Source of the DNA: Ampullaceana balthica
Lineage: Eukaryota; Mollusca; Gastropoda; Lymnaeidae
NCBI GenBank assembly: GCA_944989445.1
Contig: CALYLW010001198.1
Location: forward strand, 54,875-118,874
Length of the DNA: 64,000 nt
Reading direction: 5' to 3'
The notes beneath the pieces are model-generated. The model was not told the DNA's origin. It did not search any database and worked only from the letters and a program-made list of their open reading frames with translations. Below are positions 46,443-58,254 of this stretch, in pieces. Numbering within the stretch: the first letter of the stretch is position 1; each line of letters starts with the position of its first letter. The position numbers and the translations under genes were made by a program.

Positions 46443-46808
46443 TGTTTAATATAATGCGCACCGATCAGGAATATGTTTATAAAAAGTGTTGTCAATAAAA
46501 TACGCACCTTATTGCGGCGACAGAAACGTCGTTCAATATAATACGCACCGCGACACACTATCTCAAAAAATAACATGAGGATAAATAAAATAATATAAAA
46601 ATTCAATAATTTAATGTCAGTACATGCGATCGATCTGAAATTTAGATACTTCGTTTTTATTATCGGCACAAAACTGCATGCAAAATTTCAGCTCGCTAGC
46701 TTACGAGGAAGTGGGTTAAAATCGATCCTAAGTTTTTGCGACAATCAAGCAAGCAAGCAAGGGTTCAAACAAACAGACACCACGATTTAATATAAAGGAT
46801 TTAAAAAC
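46443..46808 (+). mobile_element. 490-bp MITE-like repeat, copy 3, right part
   Basis: Continues TGTTTAATATAATGCGCACC of copies 1 and 2 directly after the Helitron-like pair, and ends in TATAAAGGATTTAAAAA. Includes the AAGC run CAATCAAGCAAGCAAGCAAG. Confidence 0.85.
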
Positions 46809-48060
46809 CGACGAAGTCAAAATAAAATACAAAGTTTACATGTACATCTGTAACATCAGACATAAGTCTGTACAAAAGTGTTATTTAATAAAGTCTACCA
46901 CTACACTGATCTGATGAACATTAAACTAATTCAACCAAAAGACGACTTTATAAACATTTATTTAGGCTATGAGCTACAAGTGTCGAAACGATAATAAACA
47001 AATTATTTCAAATGTAATATTAGTGGTGCTTGCACTTCTCAATCAAAAATTGGTGTCTCTAGTTTTAACATTAGCTGTAACAGTTATCTCGTTTTAACAT
47101 TAGCTGTAACAGTTATATAGTTTTAACATCAGCTGTAACAGTTATCTAGTTTTAACATTAGCTGTAAAAGTTATCTAGTTTTAACATTAGCTGTAACAGT
47201 TATCTAGTTTTAACATTAGCTGTAACAGTTATCTAGTTTTAACATTAGCTGTAACAGTTATCTAGTTTTAACATTAGCTGTAACAGTTATCTAGTTTTAA
47301 CATTAGCTGTAACAGTTATATAGTTTTAACATTAGCTGTAACAGTTATCTAGTTTTAACATTAGCTGTAACAGTTATCTAGTTTTAACATTAGCTGTAAC
47401 AGTTATCTAGTTTTAACATCAGCTGTAACAGTTATCTAGTTTTAACATTAGCTGTAAAAGTTATCTAGTTTTAACATTAGCTGTAACAGTTATCTAGTTT
47501 TAACATTAGCTGTAACAGTTATCTAGTTTTAACATTAGCTGTAAAAGTTATCTAGTTTTAACATTAGCTGTAACAGTTATCTAGTTTTAACATTAGCTGT
47601 AACAGTTATCTAGTTTTAACATTAGCTGTAACAGTTATCTAGTTTTAACATTAGCTGTAACAGTTATCTAGTTTTAACATTAGCTGTAACAGTTATATAG
47701 TTTTAACATTAGCTGTAACAGTTATCTAGTTTTAACATTAGCTGTAACAGTTATCTAGTTTTAACATTAGCTGTAACAGTTATCTTGCTTATATTTGACT
47801 AGAATCACAAAAATGCAAAACTTCAGCTGAAAAACTCAATTGTAAGTCTAATATGTGTAGGCGATCGTATAATACATTTACATGTATGTCAAAAATATAT
47901 AAGGGTTAACAACGGATACGTTATAAAAATATCTTTATACAACGTACAAAAAACGTAACACCATAATGTCATCCCTAACTTAAAAACAGGAGGATAGAAA
48001 ACACAGTGGAGATTATTAATAATACAAGAGACATTAAATACAAATTGGAAAATACAACAC
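46809..48060 (+). repeat. segmental duplication, arm B (second part)
   Basis: Homologous to 22505-23262, with the same 29-bp array between the same flanks. Arm B ends close to the LINE-2 fragment at 48085, arm A close to the minus-strand LINE at 23264, so both arms are bounded by retrotransposons. Confidence 0.8.
47056..47784. repeat. 29-bp minisatellite, about 25 copies (arm B)
   Basis: Unit TAGTTTTAACATTAGCTGTA then ACAGTTATC. Rare variants (TATATAG for TATCTAG, AACATCAG, GTAAAAG) recur at regular distances: AACATCAG followed by GTAAAAG appears at about 47130 and again at about 47420, hinting at a duplicated block of ten units. Arm A has 8 copies. Confidence 0.95.
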
Positions 48061-48084
48061 ATGCTCATTTTAATTTAACACTTT

Positions 48085-48172
48085 GATAGACATAGGGATC
48101 AACATTACTTTTCTTGTTTCATATGCAAGAAAATCAAACTTCTACAATTTCTCGTTCTTCCCGTCATGCATG
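48085..48172 (+). mobile_element. LINE-2 coding fragment
   Basis: TTGATAGACATAGGGATC, TTTCTTGTTTCATATGCAAG, and TTCTCGTTCTTCCCGTC align with the LINE-2 stretch at about 24755-24838 (codons of DRHKDKNTFLIPYAR to FSFFPSG). Short and diverged. Confidence 0.6.
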
Positions 48173-48353
48173 GCTTATCTATATAAAAAAGTGGTTCCGG
48201 AAATTTTTTACCGCTAGACCCTTTTTATAGTAAAAACTTGACCACGGACCAACAAATGAACCGCTACATAAACGTTTAGTATACACATTTAATGATTAAA
48301 AAGAACAACATTTTGTTGAAGAATTATTTATTTAAATTTAACTTTTTTCTAAA

Positions 48354-50099
48354 TTAATTATTTGGATGAACCTGATGAGGTTTTATGAGTGTATTTATGT
48401 CCGGCTCAATGTTTGTGAGTACCAACCACAAATCGCCACGAGCACTAATGTCTAGACGATTTCTATTGTTTGTGATGGGGTTAATGACGTTACGGAATAC
48501 ACGTTCTACCAAATAGGAAGACGGGAAATCAGTCAAAAACTTCTGTACAATAACCCATGATGCAGGATATAACATTGGGATCTGTCTCTGTAGCTATAAT
48601 TGGCAGTATCATTGTTCAAACATTGGTTTAAGTTCCTCATTTGTGTAAAATTCAATAAGTTGCTCATGTATTAGTATGGATTCATCTATGTCTGGTATCT
48701 GAGTTTGTCCCCGAGAAAAAGCGTTCAACACCCAGTCGGGAATATCCAAGTGAAGAATGTCTTCAAATCTTTGGTTCAGGTCTGCATGAAGAGCCGTTAA
48801 GTGTTGACAGTAGACCATCAAGTTTTTATCTCTATTTTGCAATTTCTAGAGATTTTGAAACTGAGAACATTCCCCTCTCTCCAAGTTTTGTTTGTACAAA
48901 ATGTTTGCCTCAAACGTAGATATTACGCTTTTAGTTTTGATTAAATTTAATTGGTCACCTTGTTGTTTCAAATTAGTTTCGTTAAATTAAATTTTGTCTC
49001 AAATCACTGTCTTTGTCTTAAAGGAATTCCAGCACTGAATTAAAGAGAACATAAAATTATTTAAACATGGAATTTTAGATAACCAACGTACTTCTGTGTG
49101 AAGTAGTAAACGATTATATTCTTTGTTTCTAAACAAAGTTTAGCACATAATCTCTCATTCAAGGCACTCCTATTGATTTTATTAACTGCTCTAATGACAT
49201 AATCTAGTGATTCATGCAAACGTTCACTAAGATTTTTTACAACTTAAGGATGACAATGAATGACACAATGCACTGAACATACATGTGGTACAGCTTGTTT
49301 TAAGTATGCCAGAAAGCCTCGGTATCTTCCAACAATTGCCGGAGCACCGTCAGTAGTAACATAAATGATATTAGTAGAGGTAATAGCTTTTTCATCGAAA
49401 GTCTTTTTAATTCAGTAAATAAAGTTTGACCTTTCGTATCTGTTTCAAAACATTTAGCAAACAACATTTCTAGGCAAAATTGTTCTTCTTTTACAAATCT
49501 TACATAAGCTAAAAGTAAAGCCTCGTTTCCTGGTAAAGTGGACTCGTCAAGCTGTAGGGAAATTTCAGATGTTTTTAAGTACTCACATAAAGAATTTTAA
49601 ACACACTGAGCCATTTCGTCAATTCTTCTGCGGAATTATTGCTCAGTGGAATTCTTTTCGTGATACCGAAAGCTGGTTTGTGCAACACAGTGCTTATCAC
49701 CTCACTTACAGCTGGTAAAATACGTTCTTCACTAATCGTGTGGGGCTTTCCAGACTTTGCAATCAATAAAGAAATATTATAAGACGCACGCAGTCCATCG
49801 TCATCTCGCTCAGATTTTGTCCCCATGAGTTGTTGAACTGATGGTGTTTTCAAATTCTTTTCTTTAACTGCTTGAAAAAAAGTTAAATCTGAATATTTGT
49901 TATCACTATGTATTTTCATTAAGTGTTCCATAATCTTGGAAGTTTTTATAGAATCGTTCGACAAAGTTTTATTACGTAGAAGACACATTGGTAAAATACT
50001 ATTTCCTGGTAATGAAATAAAGCCATACTTCAAATATTCAGCACTGTACTGTATACATTTTTTCTTCGGATCACTCATCTGGTAAAAGGGGCACAACAA
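48354..50099 (-). pseudogene. SCAND3/ZBED-type hAT transposase, nearly full length, broken
   Basis: From the N-terminal side on the minus strand: MSDPKKKCIQYSAEYLKYGF, LPMCLLRNKTLSNDSIKTSK, MEHLMKIHSDN, LRASYNISLLIAKSGKPHTI (BED-like finger region and linker). In the middle come LQLDESTLPGNEALLLAYVR and then KNLMVYCQHLTALHADLNQR. The C-terminal dimerisation domain reads FLTDFPSSYLVERVFRNVIN, RNRLDISARGDLWLVLTNIE, PDINTLIKPHQVHPNN. The blocks span about 580 codons, the expected length, but lie in several frames with a few stops. Protein-level similarity is very high, so inactivation was relatively recent. Confidence 0.85.
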
Positions 50100-51835
50100 G
50101 ATAAGAAAATGTGTATATAAAATGGTTGATTTGAAAAGGTTTATTAACTATTAATTATCAGTTTTTTCAATGTAATGCTTGGGTAAGATCCAATTCTATT
50201 CTTGTTTAAAAAAAGTGAAGATCTTTTCGTATTTAAAAAAAAATAACCTTAAGGTAATACTATTGGAAAATGTGAAACAAATTGTTTTCAAAAGATATCA
50301 ATTTTATTCAAATATTAAATATACTTACTTTCAAAATTACACTATCTTGATAACAAAACAAAATTCACCTATATCAAAACTTCCAACTGACAATACTAAA
50401 ATTCTTTTAGCCTAAGATTGGGAAAATTTGTTTATAAACTTCGTATCAGCGTTATATAAAAATAAATAGTCGATCACATGTACGATTCTTTTAGACTTTA
50501 TATTGTAGGCAAGTTATGCATGTTAAAACATAGTTGCATTGCTGTATAAAACTATTTTCGGTAGTCTGTCTCACACTGTGCCATGTTTGTTATTAATTTA
50601 ATTTACTGGCGCATCTAAAACTTTGAAGTGAAGTGCGACAGAGAAATCGGCCACAAATTCTCATTTTCAAGTATTTATTTGTTTCAATATTTTATTTCAA
50701 GCAACTTTTTAATGTTAATTACATTATCATAATATATTAGAAAATATTTTAAATATTGCTTTGCTAACCTTATATTGTATCTATTCTGTAAACATTTACT
50801 TTGTTATTATGTGTCACATGTTGTGTCTATTCTGTAAACAATTACTTTGTTATTTTGTGTCACATGTTGTGTCTATTCTGTAAACATTTACTTTGTTATT
50901 ATGTGTCACATGGTGTGGTCCACAAACGCAAAAATCTCGTGACATCAGTGAAATATGGGCTATTTTTAGATTGAATTCACTTGGCTAAGTTATTTTCATA
51001 TCTTATTTTAAACACATATTTAAAAGACTTATTGAATTTATCACGTGAGGCAACTTTGCAGTTTGTAGAAGAACTTTGTACAGACAAGTCGTGTTGGTAA
51101 GGTAAGAGTTGTAAAACCATTGTAAAACTTTAATAGCTTGTTTTAACCCTATAATTTAAATAATTTTGTTATTATATATTTACATTGTCAAACTTTAATA
51201 TCTGTAAACAAACAATCTTTATATCAATCTTTATATTAGAAAAATGAAATAGGTTATTATAAAACTTTTTTTATCTTGTAACGAACAATTCTTAAAATTT
51301 GTTTTTATTAAAATTAAAATCGGTCCATTTATTAAACTGACGCCACTGATGTTTTAGATGCTCTTACAACAAATGAGTTTTGTTATATCATAATATTGTA
51401 CATCATCAAGTTCTCAAAATTTGATATTTGATATGTGAAAAAAGTTTCACATGCTTTGATAAATAATTAAATATATACTATAATATGATCTAACATGTTT
51501 TTTTTGTTTTAATTTTAAAAGGCCTACTAATACCCTGTTTTTAAATTATACATTTACCTACAAACTAACTATTGCATTAGTGAAAAAAAGATCTTTATTA
51601 AGTACATATTTTTTATCATAATATTTTTTGTTATGTAAATTTAAAAAAAAACATTGTCAAATGCATTCAATGACATGATACATTATGAATATACTCATTC
51701 ATACTATATTATGTATGGTATTTAAAAACATCAGTATACTATTTTTTGTTTTAATAATTGACTACTTTTTCAATTTGCTAAAGTGCAATACTTCCTTCAG
51801 TTACTATATCCTATAGGGGCAAGAAATATTTGGAT
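50100..51835. other. AT-rich flank of hAT-F with a short tandem repeat
   Basis: A ~54-bp unit (TGTGTCTATTCTGTAAACA then TTTACTTTGTTATTATGTG and TCACATG) occurs about three times at 50772-50912. A Penelope terminus scrap (GGCCTACTAATACCCTG) lies at 51522-51562. Otherwise nothing recognised. Confidence 0.6.
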
Positions 51836-52330
51836 CGACTCCACATTGATATTGATTTGTGTCAGCGTAATCACATGTTTGGTATTTGTTGTGGCAACAA
51901 GTTCTAGAAATGTGTAGTGTGACTAGACACACTTGTTAAAAGTACTATGCTATTATGTGTCACTTGTTGTCCACAGTTGCAAAAATATTTGTTACATAAG
52001 TCAATAATTATTTTTAGATTGAATTTGCTGGGCTAAGTATCGGGCTGTATAGAATGAAACTTAATATTGGATTAGAACCAAAGCTTGTTGATTTGAGTTA
52101 CTGTACTCGCCTGTTTGACATTTGTTGTAGCAACAAGTTCTATAACCACTGTAGCTAGACACAAGAGTTATATGACGTTATGAACACGTTGTTGGCACGG
52201 CTTAAGTAGATTTGTGTTACTGTACTCGCCTGTTTGACATTTGTTGTAGCAATAAGTTATATAACCACTGTAGCTAGACACAAGAGTTATATGACGTGGT
52301 TGGCACGGCTTAAGTAGATTGTATTGTGAT
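51836..52330. repeat. ~130-bp imperfect direct repeats
   Basis: The stretch ACTGTACTCGCCTGTTTGAC, ATTTGTTGTAGCAA, ACCACTGTAGCTAGACACAA, GAGTTATATGACGT, GGCACGGCTTAAGTAGATT occurs twice (about 52088-52212 and 52214-52321). A weaker relative is at about 51860-51940 and another at 1170-1290. Confidence 0.8.
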
Positions 52331-52460
52331 TAATATTAGAGCTGATGTAATCAACCAGCTGAAAAACTTGGAATCATTTACATTAAAATATTGGTTTAAA
52401 TAAGTCAGCGGCGTAGCCTGGTTATGTCCTAAAATGAACAGAACCAGGTTTGCCGTCCCC

Positions 52461-52861
52461 CAGTGGCGGATTTAGCTATAGGGCAGGGGGGACAGCTTGC
52501 CCCCCACGCCCCTGTTGGGTCTGAAATGGCGCCCCCTAAAGACGCCCTCGATTGACACTAAAAAGGTGTCACTAGAGCAGAAAAAAAGATTGCTAGAGAC
52601 GAAATTTCTAATCAACACCAAACTGCTTGCTAAATATCGTATTTAAAATGACGAAACTGTAATATCTGGTTTAAATCAATCACTTGCATCTGAATTATCG
52701 GCGACACCGACAATTGATAATGAAGTTAAGTCTGCACAATTTTTTTCTTTAATTATTGATTCAACCATTGTTATATCTAGAATTGATCAGATGTCAGTTT
52801 CTTTACGTTAACTTTTTATAATCAGGACATGTTGTGGAAAGATTTATAGGCCTTTATACTT
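52461..52861 (+). mobile_element. hAT-G: left end of a ZMYM-type hAT element
   Basis: It starts CAGTGGCGGATTTAGC with a GGGGGC- and GCGCCCC-rich subterminal region. At 52720-52830 the plus strand encodes NEVKSAQFFSLIIDSTIVIS then RIDQMSVSLR, the DST-x-x-x-x-R-x-DQ region of ZMYM-type hAT transposases. It is cut off by the SINE. The nonamer GCCGTCCCC occurs just before the left end and again at 53012; whether that is a target duplication is unclear. Confidence 0.6.
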
Positions 52862-52865
52862 CGGG

Positions 52866-53011
52866 TAAACAGCGGATGTATAGCGAATAGTGCGCTCGCC
52901 TCACAAGCTGAGGGGCGTGGGATCAAGCCCACGTTAAAGCCACAATAAAAATGGAATAACTAACGCTAAGAAAGTTCTCCACTGACCTGGAAGGGAGATG
53001 GGGCGCCCAGT
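52866..53011 (+). mobile_element. tRNA-derived SINE, second family
   Basis: A tRNA-Val-like head at about 52871-52940 (GTATAGCGAATAGTGCGCTC, GCCTCACAAGCTGAGG, GGGATCAAGCCCACG) has A-box-like and B-box-like segments and a CAC at the anticodon position. The body ends near GGGGCGCCCAGT. A 5' truncated copy is at 200-396. Confidence 0.55.
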
Positions 53012-53244
53012 GCCGTCCCCCACCACTATCTGAAAAAAATATTTTGTTTCTATAAAAAAGGAAAATGTGTATTAGAAGGTAATATTAAGGACATCATTAA
53101 AATCTTATGTTACAAATAAATTTATGTATAAAAGCTTTCAGCCTAATCATGCTAAACAAGAAAATAACAATAGAATATTGGTGTATTCATTAATTGTTGT
53201 AATTAATTTTTTAGTAAATTTATTTGTAATCAAACATCTATTGT

Positions 53245-53535
53245 GACACTGACCACACTGTAAAAAAAGCAATGTATTCTAACACGTTTATACCGTTATT
53301 TTACACTAAACTGCTGTAAATGAATTTTTTTTTACTGTTTTTTTTTAAAAAACAGTAACGTAATGTAATTTAAGTTCATTTACAATAAAATCCGGTATTA
53401 ATTTGTACTGTAAAAAATGTAACGTATTTTAACACATTCATACTGTTATTTAACGCTAGATGGTTGTAAATGATTACTTTTCACTGTTTTTCATTTTTTA
53501 ACAGTAATTGAGTGTAATCAATGTTCGTCTATAAA
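53245..53535. repeat. two tandem ~160-bp units starting CACTGTAAAAAA
   Basis: Both contain ACTGTAAAAAA, GTATTYTAACACRTT, TATTTWACRCTARA, CTGTTTTT and AACAGTAA in order. The ACAGTAAAAA-type inverted bits suggest a MITE origin. Confidence 0.5.
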
Positions 53536-54530
53536 TATTTTCAATACAGTCTATAAATAAATGAATCGAAGACGTTTTATGGGTTACTAAACATTATATT
53601 ATCCGATAGACATAAACATTTTGGAGGTTGTTGAGTTTACTGCCGTGAAGGACAGTGAAAAATTATGTTTGCCAGGTGCCCAAAGTGATGTTTTTTTTCC
53701 CTTTTATATGAGCTATTTAAAAATATTTTACGGACATACAAACAGACAAAAAAAAACGAAAGCAAGTTAATAAAAACGTGGTAAAGAGTGGTCGTTCGAT
53801 TGTCCTAAACTCAAGTCCTAGTATTAGTATTAGCAGTCTAGTCTTAACTTAGGGCCTACATTTAATTCTATACTAATTGTTTTCTTTGGTACTTACGAAA
53901 TAATGTCTTTGTATTTATTAGTACATGTAATATACTATTACTAATATCATGATTTTAAATATAATTATAGCTCTCGTATTAAATAGTATAAATAATTTAA
54001 AATAAATAATAGATTTCCTTCAAAATATGACCAGCCTTATAAGGGTTTTAAATTAAACTTGCACCATTATGCCGGTGAACCTTAATGTTTTTTTTTCTTT
54101 TCTTATGTAAGCTAAATAAATATTATTTTATTCACCCGATCGCAATGAAATTTTGGAAAGCTGTTGAATAAGCCTACACTCTCGCAAAGTAAAGGTGTAT
54201 AGTATTTTATTTTAAAATAAAATATAAATATTACTTAAAGTTTTCTTTGAATATCTTTTTCTTCTGCGATTACTGCAATGCGTGACAGGTAATCTAGCTA
54301 AATTTAAAAATCAGTATTCATTATTTCATATGGGAACAGACACATTTTTTCCCCACAAATTATCGAGTTCTGACATAAAAATATTATATATAAACATTAG
54401 GCATGATTCAGACTAAAATCTATACTGCAGAGGTTTTACATTTAAAAAGTTGCAATGTTTTGGCCGGGAACCTATAATGATTAATTAATGTAGTTTTGTT
54501 TTTCTTATTTAAGCTATACAATATAAATAT
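53536..54530. other. AT-rich, nothing recognised
   Basis: No gene or RNA gene supported. Contains several GGTAATC and AAATATT-rich stretches only. Confidence 0.5.
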
Positions 54531-54839
54531 TTTAGGGCTGCGGCAATTAACGATTAATTTCTCGATTAATCGTTAAAAATGTTAACGATTAAATTATTTT
54601 TAACGATTATTCGACCCATCACTTACAAATTATTGGAAGTCAAAAAGTAAAAAAAATAAAAAAATTTTTAAATAGCGGCTGATAAATTATAAATTTCCTG
54701 ACGATTACATGAACATTTTGGTTTTAAACTATTGACTGACGGGAATGTCAAAATGTTGATAAAGTTTGCCTACCATGGTTCTAACACTTCGCCTACTTAT
54801 CAAACCAAATGAAAAGCGTATTAAGCTAATGGCAGTAAT

Positions 54840-55031
54840 ATGGAGTCTGACTCAGAGACAGAAAATGACCACAACTCTTCTGATGAATTACTGCGTTACA
54901 AAATGGAGATGAAAGTTCCTGAATCCATTAACCCTCTACAATGGTGGAAACTTAATGAACACCGATATCCCGATAATGCCATTCCTTGCCAAGAGCGCTT
55001 AGTGCATACCAGTTACCCCAGTTCCAAGTGA
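54840..55031 (+). pseudogene. hAT C-terminal domain fragment
   Basis: The open frame reads SDELLRYKMEMKVPESINPL then QWWKLNEHRYPDNAIPCQER. The segment INPLxWWKxNExRYP is the start of the hAT dimerisation domain in ZBED1-type transposases. The expected P-A-S-ER-xFS continuation is lost and a stop follows after SYPSSK. The upstream acidic part (ESDSETENDHNSSDE) is also typical of linker regions. Only 63 codons remain. Confidence 0.7.
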
Positions 55032-55109
55032 ATGATTGTCCAGCTCGGCTGGTTATATTGTCAATTAGACCCACTCATCACTTGAACCAAATAATGTCAA
55101 TACCTTTGT

Positions 55110-55110
55110 N
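55110..55110. other. ambiguous base (n)
   Basis: The only undetermined base in the window, within TACCTTTGTNAGAAAG in the hAT-H remnant. It marks a low-confidence assembly position. Confidence 0.99.
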
Positions 55111-55269
55111 AGAAAGATCTATTTTATACAAGTGGTACCTCAGAAAAGCCATAGTCTAATTTCAAAGGACTCATTTAACTGGTTCATGCTATAATAATTT
55201 CAGACGTTTCTTGAAATTATTAACTAAGAGATAAATAAAAGTCGTGAGTATGTTGTCAAAATTACTACA

Positions 55270-55860
55270 TGCTTAGTATCTATATATATAATTCTCTTCG
55301 TCGCCCAACCATTCGTGGTCGGAATGTGCGAGGCAAGCAAGCTGCAAGTATGTGCAACCGAACATAACACTTAGCCCTCGTTCGGGTCAACTAAACACAG
55401 TTAACGTTTGGCAAGCAAAGGTAGTGGTGGAGTGGGGCATGTCTTAAGACCAGCAATGTTTTTTACATTCACTTTCGATGTTCCTGCGCAGTGTGTATGT
55501 ATTTCGTAGTGTATTGGTTATTTCATCCGCCTGACAACATATGTTTTTTTTTATTTTTAAAAATGCTAATGCCTGTTCTTTTCCCCCGTTTCTTAGCGAA
55601 CATAAACACCGCCTCTCCAGGCATGCGCAACAGGGGGACAACAGGAGTCACACAGGGGGGCTCAGAACTCAACAGTTTGATTGATATTTATTGTGATCGA
55701 TTGTGGGATTTAATGTGAGATATAAAATTTGATCAACTAACACAACTCCTCCCCCCCAACCGACGTTCACTTGCATTGTTTTGATTTCTTCGTTCTGTAG
55801 TTTGTGTCCGTTCTCTCTCCACTTTCTTTGCACTCTCCATGAGCAAGTCTCGAATAATCC
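55270..55860 (+). mobile_element. dispersed repeat with tRNA-Val-like core, copy a
   Basis: Shares with copy b (62545-62860) CCCTCGTTCGGGTC-like, CACAGTT, GTGGTGGAGTGGGGCATGTC, TTAAGACCAGCAATG, then a tRNA-Val-like 5' half (ATTTCGTAGTGTATTGGTTA), and at the right TGCACTCTCCATGAGCAAGT. It begins ATCTATATATATAATTCTCT, a start reminiscent of Helitron 5' ends. The tRNA 3' half is lost after the anticodon arm. Confidence 0.5.
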
Positions 55861-56091
55861 GGAAAAAAGTTATATGATTAATCGCAAATTCGTTCTGCTA
55901 TGCAAGAAATAAGGAAGAGAAAAACATTTGTTTACGTATGCACGTCTAAATGAATTTTAATAATACGACAGCAAAGTACGTAAGTAACAAAAAATATAAA
56001 TTATAAATAATTAAATAGGAAACAAATAGAAATATTTTCTTAAATGTTAATCAAATTTAATCAAATTATTTTAATCGATTAAAATTTTTAA

Positions 56092-56097
<6 letters not shown>

Positions 56098-56148
<51 letters not shown>
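56098..56148. repeat. (AT)n microsatellite
   Basis: About 25 uninterrupted AT dinucleotides, followed by a GTATATGTTTGTGTATGT purine-pyrimidine alternating tract. Confidence 0.98.
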
Positions 56149-56153
<5 letters not shown>

Positions 56154-56267
56154 TATGCATATATTTATATCAGTTTATTTGTGTGTATGTGTATATGTTT
56201 GTGTATGTATTTTAGTCAAGATCTTAGTATTAGTCTATATTTAATAAATACTAAAAACCAAAGGGAA

Positions 56268-56356
56268 GGTAAATGTATAACATAAAAACTAAGTATTAGT
56301 AGGCCTGACAGAACGTAACACAACGGCGAACGTCTCGGCAAAGAGCCTTCCTCAAA
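56268..56356 (-). mobile_element. solo Penelope-like terminus
   Basis: The plus strand reads GTATTAGTAGGCCTGACAGA, ACGTAACACAACGGCGAACG, TCTCGGCAAAGAGCCTTCCT, matching the left inverted terminus of the element at 35230. No RT is attached. Confidence 0.75.
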
Positions 56357-56454
56357 AATGCTGTTCATTTTAATTCAGTCTCATCATTGATATATTTCTT
56401 AAGATCGTTAAAATAGAATGGGAAATAATATCTCAAACACATACAAAAAAAATA

Positions 56455-57990
56455 CATTTGGGGCCCCCGGCCCTGAACAATTAAAAATTAGAAGTGCAGT
56501 GCCCTTTGTTATTTTAATATGGGATACCAAGTTTTTATATACCAAGTTTGGTTAAGATCCATTCATTTACTCAGTAGTTAACGCATAAACTCATTTTTAT
56601 ATAGCTCATAAAAGCAAAAAACGACATTAAGGGCCCCAGGACCCATTTAGTGCAAGTTCAAAACGCCTGTTTATTTCAATCAATTTCATTGTGGATATAT
56701 TTATCTATATTTTTCAAGATCTTTAATAATTGAATGGGGAATAAAATATTAAACGTTTATGAAATAAGACATTTTGGGCCTCCAGTCCCGAAGAAATGGA
56801 CATTAGGAAGTTAGTCCCTTTAGTATTTCTATATTGGCTACCAAGTTGTTATATACAAAGTTTGGTTAAGATCCATCAATTTACCTAATAGCTAACGCTT
56901 AAACTAATTTTTATAAAGCTCATATATAAGAAAATAAATCATTTTATGGGCCCCCGGCGCCCCATGAGGGTTAAATTTTGAAAAAAAAAGTAGCCAGTGA
57001 CCATCCCAGGAGCGTACTCAAAAGTCTCCAAAAGTTTCATGGCGATCGGATGAATGGTTTAGTCAACAATACAAGGACATGCATACATACATACATACAT
57101 ACTTTGATTTTTATATATATATATATAGATATAAGATTAGAAAAAACAACATTAAGGGCCCCCGGGCCCAATCGGTGCAAGAAATTAACTTTAAAATACC
57201 TGTTCATTTCAATCTGGATCATGATAGATATATTAGTCAATGATTTTCAAGATCGTGTAAATCATACCGGGAATAAAGTATTTGACGCTTACAAAAAAAA
57301 AGATTTTGGGCCCCGGCCCCAAAAGAATGGACATTAGGTGTTCAATGCCATATGGTACTTTAATGTTGGCTATAAAGTTGTTATGTACCAAGTTTGGTCA
57401 AGATCCATTCATTTTCCAAGCAGCTAAGCCCTAAACAAATTTTTATATAGCTCATATAAGAAAAAATTCTCATTATGGGCCCCCGGCGCCCCAAGAGTGT
57501 TAAATTTTGAAAAAAGTAGCCTATTTCTATCCCCGGAGCGTACTCAAAAGTCTCCAAAAGTTTCATGGCGACCGAATGAATGGTATAGTCAGCTAACGGG
57601 AATAAAGTATTTAACGCTTACAAAAATAAAGATTTTGGGCCCCCGGCCCCGGAGGAACGGACATTAGGAGTTCAATGCCATATGATACTTTAATATAGGC
57701 TATCAAGTTGTTATGTACCAAGTTTGGTCAAGATCCATTCATTTTCCAAGCAGCTAAGCCCTAAACTAATTTTTATATAGCTCATATAAGAAAAAATTCT
57801 CATTATGGGCCCCCGGCGCCCCATGAGTGTTAAATTTTGAAAAAAAATTAGCCTATTTCCATCCCTGGAGAGTACTCAAAAGTCTCCAAAAGTTTCATGG
57901 CGATCGGATGAATGGTTTAGTCAGCTATAACAGACATGCATACATACATACATTCATTCATACTTTGATTTTTATATATATAGATATAGA
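56455..57990 (+). repeat. ~330-bp repeat family, four to five units
   Basis: Units contain GGGCCCCCGG, GGACATTAGGAGTT, TTATGTACCAAGTTTGGT, AAGATCCATTCATTT, TTTTTATATAGCTCATATA, GGGCCCCCGGCGCCCCATGA, and in the last two GAGCGTACTCAAAAGTCTCC then TTTCATGGCGATCGGATGAA. They end with a CATACATACATAC run and TTTGATTTTTATATATATAG. The ending looks like the 3' end of a retroposed element. Short coding-like frames (VLKSLQKFHGDRMNGLV) recur because the sequence recurs. Confidence 0.75.
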
Positions 57991-58254
57991 TAGATTCTTC
58001 TCTATTATTTTTCTACAATATTTTAAATGCCACCGTACACAACTTTTTCCCATTTCTATTATTTAATCAGTGTATGCTCCAACGTGACTGTGCCATAAGA
58101 GTGCATCGTATATAATAAAAGGCAAGTTTCTGTCCGGTCATCAATTGCGATTGGTCCCTCAAACACATATGACTCCAGCAGCCAATCATATTGAACACGT
58201 TTAAGTGGACGTTCAAAACGAGTTATTTTTGGTGCAGTATTTCTTGCAAGACTT

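Larger units (their letters stand above)
48190..52390 (-). mobile_element. hAT-F: SCAND3/ZBED-type hAT element
   Basis: Defined by its transposase and by similarity of both outer parts to the deletion copy at 397-1390. The left side begins near AGTGGTTCCGGAAATTTTTT. A candidate terminus on the right, complement CAGTGGCGTCAG at about 51350, does not pair well with it and homology to the deletion copy extends to about 52380, so the right end is uncertain. Confidence 0.5.
54533..56095 (+). mobile_element. hAT-H: deleted hAT element with inserted tRNA-Val repeat
   Basis: The left end reads TAGGGCTGCGGCAATTAACG followed by repeated ATTAATCG and TAACGATTA boxes, the usual termini of ZBED1/Ac-like hAT elements. 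The right side near 56040-56090 has TTAATCGATTAAAA boxes; the extreme right end is lost next to an (AT)n run. The internal coding remnant is listed separately. The dispersed repeat at 55270-55860 is inserted in it. Confidence 0.6.

Noticed and set aside
51320..51352. Right terminus of hAT-F at complement CAGTGGCGTCAG
   Set aside because: The left end reads AGTGGTTCC, the pair matches only in the outer five or six bases, no target duplication is seen, and homology to the deleted copy extends further right.
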